Assembly: GCA_900312665.1 (NCBI GenBank)
Contig: ONZQ02000020.1
Span: 374,096-399,108 of the forward strand
Direction: 5' to 3'
Length of the DNA stretch: 25,013 nt
DNA from: Cephalotrichum gorgonifer
Lineage: Eukaryota > Ascomycota > Sordariomycetes > Microascales > Microascaceae
Both the position numbers and the translations under genes were made by a program. The notes beneath the pieces are model-generated. The model did no database searches. It was not told the DNA's origin and saw nothing but the letters and a program-made list of their open reading frames with translations. Shown in pieces: positions 10,136 through 17,721 of the stretch. How positions within the stretch are numbered: position 1 is the first letter of the stretch; every line of letters starts with the position of its first letter.

Positions 10136-10711
10136 TCAGCATGTTGGGTCACGGCGGCACGGACGGCAACGGTAAACATTATTGGACTGTGCCTGTTTTA
10201 GTTTAGTTAGCCGACCAAGGTTAAGGTAACCGTGTTGACATAGGCCGAATTTACTTACATCGGAAAGCTCAAGCTCTCGAACCCGAGTGATTTCATCCTC
10301 TGTAGCCCATACTTCCCAGAAGGCTACCTGAGCATCCCCTCGTCCACCTGCCTGGTCTATCCGATCTGCGCCGAAAATGTGTACCAATTTTCCGTAGATA
10401 ACATCTGTATCCTCGCGGTCATCCGAACGCGGCCAGATAGAGTAGAGTAGACGACCGTTAATGGGTGTCGCCGACCAGTCGAAGGAGGGGGACCGGTCTG
10501 CCTGGTCGGTTTCTGTGCTACCTGTGTTGGCGCTTATCCCGCTGGCCTTTTTACGCAGGCTGAGGGATCCTTTTTCATTCGCATCCGCATGGGCTAGTTT
10601 CAGGGCTGTCGATTGGTGCGGAGCGGAGACTGGCCTATCCCTGAGAGGAGGTGCCGGCCGCACATGCCCCAAGAACCAGGTGATGAAACGTTTGAACATT
10701 GTATCCTTCAT
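10136..10711 (-). pseudogene. stand-alone protease-propeptide-like gene, truncated paralogue of the S8 protease
   Basis: ATG at 10711 opens a frame with a basic, hydrophobic start (MKDTMFKRFITWFLG) and no clear secretion signal. Residues about 85-145 resemble the propeptide-like domain of the neighbouring protease: YSIWPRSDD against YTIWPRDGD, VAFWEVWATEDEITRVRELE against VDFWYATLSEDEAQTIRELP. As in that gene, the match ends at a phase-0 donor (GTAAGT at 10258). A likely intron, 10187-10258, leads to an exon reading NVYRCRPCRRDPTC and then TGA at 10138; the protease has VYAACKDCNFDPTTSW there. Spliced, the product is 167 residues; unspliced, the frame is also open (191 residues). No catalytic domain follows. 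It could be a dead duplicate, or a small protein that binds a protease as free propeptides do. Homology is clear to me; function is inference. Confidence 0.6.
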
Positions 10712-10729
10712 GAAATAATGTTGGATGGG

Positions 10730-11190
10730 GGTAGGAACTATTAGCTATAGCTATTATACAGTAATCAGTAAATCTCTCTATAAGAAGCTCAAGTTACTAT
10801 TAGTCGATATTATAGCTATATAGATAATAATAAGATATCAGAAGCTATCAAGGTTATCAAGTTCTCAAGCAATATAAGCAGCTATCTCAAGAATATCTAT
10901 ATCTATATAATATCAGATCTTAGAGAAGATCTCTTCCTAGAGAAGCTATAATATAAATAGAATAATATAGTCTACTATATATCTAAGTAATAACTCCTCT
11001 ACCAGTAAAGAGAGATCAAGTTATAGTTTATTAGTAAGGAAGAACCCCCCTAAGTAAGAGAAATATAGACTACTTAATTTATTACTGGATCGATATTCAG
11101 TATAGAAATTAGAAGACTCAGAAACTAGAGAAAAGATAATATAGATATAGTAAACTTGATATAAGCTATCAGTATATCATGGCTTTAAAT
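10730..11190. repeat. AT-rich RIP-like block, unidentified repeat remnant
   Basis: Base composition changes sharply to TA/AG/CT-rich DNA with almost no CpG, matching the composition inside the degraded transposon and the right-end retroelement. Stops occur in all frames. No terminal repeats or protein motifs could be recognised, so the parent element is unknown. It separates the propeptide-like gene from the GC-rich block at 11.2 kb. Confidence 0.55.
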
Positions 11191-12055
11191 TTCCCCTCGC
11201 CAAACTCTTCCCTATACATACTGTAGGTTCTGAGTCACAGTTATAATGATCACCGCCGCATTTTCTCGCCTTGCGGCCCGAAACTGAAGTTGATCGTTCC
11301 TCCCGTCATGTCTGTTCCCGGAATCACGTACTTGCCTGAGATAGGAAGAAGATGGAGCCTTGCGCGGCTGTGGCTGCGCCGTCCTGTTGGGTATTCCTGC
11401 CGGGGAAGCGTTGCCATGTTCGCCACCTTTTTTTAAACACTGTCAACCCTGCTCGCAACCATCGGAGACAGTTGGACCATCGCCAGCGGGTGCATTCAGA
11501 GCTCTGTCAGTTCGGATATCGGACGCCGAGGCCGTCGCCGCCGCAAAATTTGCCATCGTTTGTGCTTGCGGCAGTCCGCAAAATCACACACACCGTCGTA
11601 ACCACCAAAGCCGGCGCACCCGTCAACCTCACTACCTCGACTTATTTCGGATACCGCTCCTTTAGCAGCGCAACGATAGACTTTGCCGAACCACCTCCGC
11701 CCACGCCAACGGCGTCCTCCACTCATTATCCGCCACATTCAACTCCAAGCCCTCCACCTCGTCCTTGATATCAAGGCGCAGCCTAACCCGTCCTCCGTCC
11801 CGGCCCTCGCCGCGACCGACAACGCGTTCCGTCCCCGCGAGCACCTTGCCCCGACCTCGACCCACCCGTCCGTGCACAGCATTCTGCGACTTGCAAGAGG
11901 CCTGTACATCAGCAGTGTTGACCCCCGCGCGCACGTGGGCGGTCCCCGCCATGCTGGAAGGACAGCGGCGTGGCCAAGTCAACTCCATCACACGCGAGCA
12001 TCGCCTCCACGACGGCGAGCACTTACGGTTATATGTATTGACATAATGAAGAGGT
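11191..12055. other. GC-rich block with no assignable gene
   Basis: Moderately GC-rich DNA, with overlapping open frames of 80-230 codons on both strands. None has a recognisable motif. The frames are rich in Arg, Pro, Ser and Thr, typical of chance openings in GC-rich fungal DNA, so I do not call a gene. It could be the body of a decayed gene related to the phosphorylase fragment that starts at about 12066. Confidence 0.4.
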
Positions 12056-12065
12056 TGGAGGCATC

Positions 12066-12205
12066 GAGAGAATATTTAGGCGCTATTGTAGCCGGGAGAG
12101 GCTCTCGAGGGATGCAGGCGTCATCGCATTTGAGATGGAGGGCGCTGGGGTATGGGACAGACAAAGTACCCTACATCGTGGCCAAGGAAGTGTGTGTTTG
12201 CGGGA
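12066..12205 (+). pseudogene. fragment of a nucleoside phosphorylase (PNP/UDP-type) domain
   Basis: One plus frame reads RDAGVIAFEMEGAGVWD (codons from 12108 to 12158). This is the hallmark of the purine/uridine phosphorylase fold, also found as the N-terminal domain of many fungal NLR-like proteins. The match continues as KVPYIVAKEVC only after a shift of frame; the family reads roughly VWD-K-VPxIVxKGVC there. The shift coincides with a tandem GACAGACA (about 12156-12163), which a 4-bp duplication would explain. Sequence on both sides no longer matches the family. It is a short relic, too small to be functional. Confidence 0.6.
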
Positions 12206-12748
12206 TGGTTTCTTCCCTGAATTTTCAACCCCCCGAGAGGTCCCGATATCCTGAACGTATAATAAATGCTGGATCTTGCGGCAATATACCCTTTTCAACA
12301 CTCGGATCACTAACTCTAGGTCGCTCGGCAGACGGGAGTAGAAGGTCCAGTTCCCTGTGTGCCACCACAACTGAGGCATAATACTGAAAAGCGCAAACCT
12401 CATATACCAAATATCCACTAGTAAGAAGTAACCCAGGTGGCCTAGTGGCTAATTGGGGAGTTACGCAACCCTGATCGTGATCATAAGAGTTCTGTGGACG
12501 AGGGTAGCCGGCGGGCCGCGAAGCCCCTGGGTTCGAATTTTGCAGCGAACACGTCTTGCCACCATCTTTGTATTTGTACTTATTGTTCCTCTATTCGATA
12601 TCCCGACCACTAAATAGTGCCATAACTCACGCCCATTCCATGACAGCCTTCTCAAATCCTGTCTGCAGCTTGACGGCGCTACGGGGCATTGGGGCCGGAC
12701 TTGTTTGGCCAAAGACGCAGACGTTAGCCGAGCTTCATGTAAGGGTCT

Positions 12749-13108
12749 TCATGGGACTCTCACAACTGGGGGGGAAGCTTCAGGACCCGGCTGATCGCCA
12801 GCCGGGGCTGGCGCAGGTGCTGGCGCAGGTGCAGGCCCAGTGCCTCCAGTTCCCCCTCCACATCCCCCATTGCCATCATCAAGAGAATCGGAGATATCAG
12901 GCACCTCCAGATCGTCCCCAAATCGACGACTACTCCCATCTGGGGTAGTCACAATATTCGGCCCGCTACCAGGGATCAAGGTGCAGATAGCTCGGTGCTC
13001 ACCCGTTTGTCCTGGCTGATTCCCGCGTACTTGGTTCGGAGATCCGTTCGCTGGGAAGGCGTATGCTCCGGCGATGAACGCTGCGTAAATGGCAAAGTGG
13101 GTATACAT
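12749..13108 (-). CDS. small secreted Pro/Ala-rich protein, 119 aa
   Basis: ATG at 13108, stop at 12749. A clear signal peptide (MYTHFAIYAAFIAGAYA, then FPANG) precedes a low-complexity, Gly/Pro/Asp-rich mature part. That part has only two cysteines (ICTLIPG, GGCGGG), an alternating Pro-Ala tract (five or more PA units near residues 90-101) and a hydrophobic PPVVRVP end. The Pro-Ala tract is encoded by a short tandem repeat (about 12800-12830). Single coding exon; a probable intron lies just before the ATG. I do not recognise the family. Size and secretion fit many fungal small secreted or cell-surface proteins, but that is inference. Confidence 0.55.
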   Translation of the reverse strand: MYTHFAIYAAFIAGAYAFPANGSPNQVRGNQPGQTGEHRAICTLIPGSGPNIVTTPDGSSRRFGDDLEVPDISDSLDDGNGGCGGGTGGTGPAPAPAPAPAPAGDQPGPEASPPVVRVP

Positions 13109-13109
13109 C

Positions 13110-13162
13110 CTGGAAAAGCTGCGAGGTAGTGTTAGTGTTCAGTGAAAAGGGGCAATTCTTAC
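13110..13162 (-). other. probable 5' UTR intron of the small secreted protein gene
   Basis: On the minus strand a GTAAGA donor (13162), an ACTAACAC branch-like site and a TTTTCCAG acceptor (ending 13110) define a 53-bp intron that stops one base before the ATG. All three signals are good and the size is normal for this genome. An ATATATTTTAT stretch lies only about 10 bp before the donor, which argues for a start site further upstream if the intron is used. Confidence 0.4.
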
Positions 13163-13658
13163 CCAGATAAAATATATGTAGCTCACAAAACCAAAAGCAA
13201 TACACTCCACCCTACAAGTATTCGGCCGGATAGTAGTGGTGCTGAGGTAGTTTAGCAATATGAAAGGATACTACTGACCTCGATTCGACGCCTTCTGCTG
13301 ATGCCGACGACTTTATACCCCAGAGAGAGATGATTAACATGGCAACCCTGTGATCCATACCTCCTAACGATTTCTCTCCTGCCGATGTAATACCAGGCCA
13401 TGACATCACTATTAGTACATAGAGACAAGCTTTACTATCGTTTAGGTTGCTTTTAGTCGGACCGACTCCTGATATCAATTTCCTTCCTTCAGTGCCACCG
13501 GTACAGTATCTACAATATATACTACCTTATGTATCAACTGATCGCTACATACTATTAATAGGCGCTGGGCTCTAACGACGTCATTACTGCAAATACAGCG
13601 GCTTCTAGCGGAGGCTGAGAAGGATATTGGATAAGCAAAAGAAATAGGACTGATAAGT

Positions 13659-14010
13659 TCAAGAATCGAATACTAGCAACCGACACCAAACCATCCAAGC
13701 TCTGGCCCCAGGCTCGCCTGCGGAACTTCTTTGCTGGCATGTGGCCACTCGCATACACCTATCCTTTGCGTCCACATCGACTTTGCCTGTGCTTAGTAGC
13801 AGCTTGACGACAGCCTCGTGCCCGTTCCAGGCGGCCCATGGCAGCGGCGTCCGGCCAGAGTTATCCTTCGCGTCGACATCGATTTTGTCCGTGCTGAGTA
13901 GCAGCTTGACCACAGCCTCGTGCCCATACTCGAAAGCCCATGACAGCGGCGTCCAGCCATATTCATCCTTCTTGTCGATATCGATAGCACTTTTGATCCA
14001 TCCTTTGTAA
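13659..14010 (-). pseudogene. ankyrin-repeat fragment
   Basis: One minus frame contains about two and a half ankyrin repeats: IDIDKKDEYGWTPLSWA, GHEAVVKLLLSTDKIDVDAK, GRTPLPWAAWNGHEAVVKLL, STGKVDVDAKD. It then runs into unrelated sequence and a stop at 13659. Neighbouring repeat units are similar at the DNA level (two GCTTGACSACAGCCTCGTGCCC copies on the plus strand, about 13803 and 13902). There is no credible start upstream and no partner domain, so this looks like a leftover piece of a larger ankyrin protein. Fungal ankyrin proteins often carry phosphorylase or NACHT domains, but the phosphorylase relic at 12.1 kb is on the other strand. Confidence 0.7.
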
Positions 14011-14249
14011 AATGGCCGTTAACAGCCCCAAGAGCCTATACCTCGACACAACGTGTATCAGGCTAGTCCCTATTTGTGGACAGTCATTAGAATCAGGGTC
14101 TATTATCCGGTAAACGCGGGCCTATAACTTATTGACAGGTTCGAAGTTTGGCATCACTAATACAGCCCGTTTTCCACCACTCTCTTCAAACGCAAGAAGC
14201 CCCAAATATTTCATCCCCACCCCTTCCTGGATACTGCGACTAAGTCAAA

Positions 14250-16424
14250 CTAGGTGGCAGCATCCAACACCTTAAAGTCCTTAACATCAAGATAAAACGA
14301 ATCCGAGCGGTGCTTCTGCAGCGTTCCAGTCACCTGGACCGTCGCCCCCGCCTCACGCTCTGCCAACGCCGCGGCGAGTCGTTTATACGCGCCAGCTTCA
14401 CCCTCAGATATCAGTCTTGGGGCCTTGGTCACAATGTCCCATTTGATCTGGCTGGTCTGCGTGAACGGCGCGAGGAGCAGTTCCTGCCGCGTCGACGTAT
14501 CCGCCAGCGTCATCTGCTCCTGTTTCACACTCACCACACCAGAGAGCGTCATCTCGATGCCGCGTATGTCGTACGAGGCATTGACCGTCTGCGCAAACTC
14601 TCTCCTCCAGTTGTCAATGTCTGGGAGGATGTCGCGTTCCAGGTAGACGTCGACCACCGAGTCCTCCTGGTGCGCGACAGGACAGACGGCCGAAATGTCA
14701 CTCATCCGGCTCAGCCCATCGTACGCCCCGCCCCAGCAGGGACCGAGGCCGTAGGGGCACACAGGCGTGATACCCACGACAATGGGTGGCTGGCCTTGTT
14801 CGGCCTTAATGGTCTTGTTGTCCTCTGTCAGAGATGACTGGATGATGCGCGAGGACTCTGTTGGTGCTACGGCTGTGGCTGCTACGCGTGCCGACGGCTT
14901 GGCCGTGGTGGCCGGTGGTGAGATGCGCATCACTTTGCCCACCGAGGGCTTGCCGCTGCTGCTCAATACGAAGAGCAAGTAATGGCCCGGCGGCGCGAGG
15001 TTCGCGTTGGCAGGCGCTGTCACGGTGAGAGCTGTGCCGGTCTGCTTGCGCTGGAGGAACATGAGAGACTGATTCATATTGCGAGTGTGCGTGACCGAGC
15101 CCAGCCTCACCCAACTTGTCTTTCCGACTAGGTCCGCAGACTGGAGAGTGACGGCGAATTCCTTGCCGTAGACAATGTCGGAGGGCGCGCTCACGATAAC
15201 AGGCCGCTGCCCGGGTTTGTGTAGGTACGGTGGCTCGAAGAACTGGGCGTTGGTCAGGCAGTCATCCTTGGTGATGTCGCCGTATTCACCGCCGCCGGCC
15301 GACATGACCCGGCCATCCGGGAGCAACAACGCAGTAGAATGGTAGCAGCGAGCGAAGCTCTCAGCAGCCATGTCGGTCCACTTGCTGGTTGAAGGGTCAA
15401 ACAGCTCGGCCTCGCGCACCGGTTTCGTCAAGTCGTTGAAGCCGGCGCCCTTGGTGCCTCCGGTCACCAAGACGGTCCCGTCGGGCAGTACAGTGGCGTT
15501 GAACTGTTTGCGGGGGATCCTCATGTTGGTCGACGGTGACATGGTCCACTTTGGCCCCGCGTCGTTTAGGTTGATGAACTCAACCGCGTTGGTGGGTCCT
15601 TGGCCGTCCGATTCTCCGCCGCCGATGTACATGACCTTGCCGGCGTCGTACATGACCGAAGGGGCATAGTCGCGGAACCGGGCCTGCCGCTCGGTTCCCG
15701 CGTCTGCCCAGGCACCTGTTACTTCTCCACCTTGGACCTTCGTCTTGATCTCGGCGCCGTTGATATCGTTGACGTCCAGAAACCACGAGCGTTGCTGTGG
15801 CCCCGCCATGAAGATGCGGCCTTTTGGAGAGAGATGCAATCGCGGAAAGAGCGGGAGAGCCCCGGGGCCCTTGTTGAACGAGTCGATCACCTCTGTCCAG
15901 GGACTGGGACGTGATGTGTCCGAAGACCAAATCTGCGATATCTTGTTGGGATTGAACTGAGGTTCATTCCCAAGAGAGCCCGACATGACTATGACGCGGC
16001 CATCAGGGAGGGTCAGGGCTGATGGGTACCAACGACCCCCATTCATAGCGGGCTTGGGGGTGAAGGTGTTCGTCCAGGCATTGTAGATGCAAGCCTGGTT
16101 GATCCCGAGACCGTCTCTCCGATGGCCGCCGACGATGAGCAGGGTGCCATCCGGCATAAAGCAGTGGCCGGCGCAGAAGAGGTTTACAGGCTTGTTGTCC
16201 ATGCCGAGCGGCTCGTTGGCCGTGGGCGTGCTCGTGTTTGTTACGGGATCCCAGACAAAGGCCTTGGTGAAGTGCTCGTTGAGCGACGCGTCGTTGATGA
16301 TGCCCTTGGGATCCGCACGCCGGCCATAGTACAGGACCTTGCCGGTGGGCAGCAGGCTAACATGGACGGCCACATTGCTGAGTTCGATGGGGTCTGACCA
16401 TCTCCCGACTACGTCTTTTGCCAT
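14250..16424 (-). CDS. galactose-oxidase-like copper-radical oxidase with a C-terminal extension
   Basis: A single-exon gene of 724 residues; ATG at 16424 in a good context (AAAACATGGC). It is a kelch-propeller oxidase of the galactose/glyoxal oxidase type, which oxidises a primary alcohol or aldehyde and reduces O2 to H2O2 at a copper/Cys-Tyr radical site. All expected ligands are visible: Cys84 (NLFCAGHCFMPDG), Tyr133 (GGRWYPSALTLPDGR), Tyr361-His362 (ARCYHSTALLLPDGR) and His446 (GSVTHTRNMNQ). Propeller repeats span about 15-400 and the early-set Ig-like domain about 405-503. There is no signal peptide (start MAKDVVGRWS), unusual for fungal members, which are mostly secreted. After an Ala/Thr/Pro linker (503-545) comes an extra region (about 550-724) with CPYGLGPCWGGAYDGLSRM and a later VQVTGTLQKH beta-rich part. 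The substrate is unknown. It is divergent from the gene at 17686. Confidence 0.9.
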   Translation of the reverse strand: MAKDVVGRWSDPIELSNVAVHVSLLPTGKVLYYGRRADPKGIINDASLNEHFTKAFVWDPVTNTSTPTANEPLGMDNKPVNLFCAGHCFMPDGTLLIVGGHRRDGLGINQACIYNAWTNTFTPKPAMNGGRWYPSALTLPDGRVIVMSGSLGNEPQFNPNKISQIWSSDTSRPSPWTEVIDSFNKGPGALPLFPRLHLSPKGRIFMAGPQQRSWFLDVNDINGAEIKTKVQGGEVTGAWADAGTERQARFRDYAPSVMYDAGKVMYIGGGESDGQGPTNAVEFINLNDAGPKWTMSPSTNMRIPRKQFNATVLPDGTVLVTGGTKGAGFNDLTKPVREAELFDPSTSKWTDMAAESFARCYHSTALLLPDGRVMSAGGGEYGDITKDDCLTNAQFFEPPYLHKPGQRPVIVSAPSDIVYGKEFAVTLQSADLVGKTSWVRLGSVTHTRNMNQSLMFLQRKQTGTALTVTAPANANLAPPGHYLLFVLSSSGKPSVGKVMRISPPATTAKPSARVAATAVAPTESSRIIQSSLTEDNKTIKAEQGQPPIVVGITPVCPYGLGPCWGGAYDGLSRMSDISAVCPVAHQEDSVVDVYLERDILPDIDNWRREFAQTVNASYDIRGIEMTLSGVVSVKQEQMTLADTSTRQELLLAPFTQTSQIKWDIVTKAPRLISEGEAGAYKRLAAALAEREAGATVQVTGTLQKHRSDSFYLDVKDFKVLDAAT

Positions 16425-17685
16425 GTTTTGGAGTGAAAAGGTATGGTATGGTGTCTTGTAGCAATTGGAACAAAGCTCTCACACCAAAGTCAGGGCCGAG
16501 GGAAGGGAGGAAGGATAGGGAGCACGTCTCCTAGGTAATGGTGGTGGGGGCAGGCGTTATGGTGTTTACCTCAGTGCAGAGTGCCCCTCTTTCGATTTCG
16601 CGTCATCCGTCCATCACCCGTGCATATAACGTGCCGGGGCGCGTTGCGCAGCCCTACAGCATCGGCATCTGCCTGCAGCCAATCACCACTACCTATTGGT
16701 CAACCGGTCAACCGACCGTCTGCATGACTGTCACGTCATGGGGCAGCGGGGTCTAGACCCGTCGCTAGTGAAACTCCCATCAAGATCAGCGTTACACAAC
16801 TGAAAAGAAGTCAAGACAAGGACGAGTCTAGCTTGCGTGCTTGACGAAAAGAATACGTACAGTACAGTAATTATCAGGAAGACGAAAGAAATCGCCAAAC
16901 TTCAGCCACTCGCAGACACCCCTCACCTCTGTCCGATCACCTTCTTTCAATACTACGTCTGTTTGGCCGGTTCTAGCTTTCTACACAATCAACCCGCACG
17001 AATATTAGCTGACAGGATACAGAACGCAGTCTTACCGCAGAGAACTCCGCCTCTTTCTCCATGGTACATGCCGTCGACACGATTGGTACAACAGCAGAAA
17101 GCGGTTTTGTCGGTGGCTACCGCTATGATCAGCAGTATCATAGTCTTGTAGCCAATGTGTCTTCACGATGTCTCCATGATATCCGTGTTGTCCGACAGCT
17201 GTGTTTAAACTGCATAACATCATATCGCAGAGTCTAGTATTCAGAGACCTGGCAGCCAGATGATGTTCATACAAGCAGAGAAGCAGTACTTGAGACTATC
17301 CTGCTTCTTTGCAGAACTCAAATTACTTCAACCTTCTGAAATCTTAAGCCCCTTTTCTGTAGACCTTATACATATCTAACCCACAACCCCAACAACTGAC
17401 CACACACATCATAGTCAGCAAAATCACTGCCAACGGACATATGATCTCTCTATGATATCTATATTATCTGATAGCTGTGTTTAAACTATAGGACATCATA
17501 TCGCAGAGTCTAGTATTTAGAGACCTGGCGGCTAGATGATGTTCATATAAGTAGAGAGGCAGGGCTTGTGACTATCCTACTTTTTTTGCAGGACTCAAAT
17601 CACTTCAACCTTCTGAAATCTTAAGCCCCTTTTCTGTAAACCTTTCATATCCAACCTGCAACCCTGACAACTGACCACACACATC
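16425..17685. promoter_or_regulatory. shared upstream region of two divergent genes, with paired CCAAT boxes
   Basis: About 1.26 kb between two divergent start codons. A CCAAT (16679-16683) and an inverted ATTGG (16695-16699) lie 11 bp apart, a layout that could serve the HAP/CBF complex in both directions. A TTATATGC-like TATA candidate for the oxidase reads on the minus strand near 16622-16630, about 200 bp before its ATG. The right half (17167-17685) is occupied by a tandem duplication. No gene was recognised inside; assignments are by motif only. Confidence 0.35.
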
Positions 17686-17721
17686 ATGGCCAGCAAAATC
17701 ACTGCCGACGGACGTGTGATC
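17167..17721. repeat. tandem duplication (~275 bp) of the promoter and start-codon region
   Basis: Unit 1 (about 17167-17442) and unit 2 (about 17443-17721) align along their whole length with period 275-276. Shared landmarks are GCTGTGTTTAAACT, CATCATATCGCAGAGTCTAG, CCTTCTGAAATCTTAAGCCC and ACTGACCACACACATCAT. Unit 2 ends inside the coding sequence of the gene at 17686, so unit 1 carries a copy of its promoter, 5' UTR and about the first dozen codons. In unit 1 the ATG has become ATA (17411-17413). Most differences are C/T or G/A transitions in both copies. Confidence 0.9.

Noticed and set aside
9882..10142. 86-codon minus-strand frame downstream of the propeptide-like gene
   Set aside because: No family motif, no good start, and its frame does not continue the protease homology. 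It is most likely the upstream region of the S8 gene.
11352..12381. Several open frames of 100-230 codons on both strands
   Set aside because: They overlap on both strands, have no recognisable motifs and are Arg/Pro/Ser-rich as expected by chance in GC-rich DNA. The longest plus frame crosses into the phosphorylase relic only after a frameshift.
12431..12540. Functional tRNA gene
   Set aside because: A- and B-box-like motifs are present, but the T-stem cannot pair (CCTGG against TTTTG), no anticodon arm could be folded and the box spacing is too long. Kept only as a possible tRNA-derived repeat.
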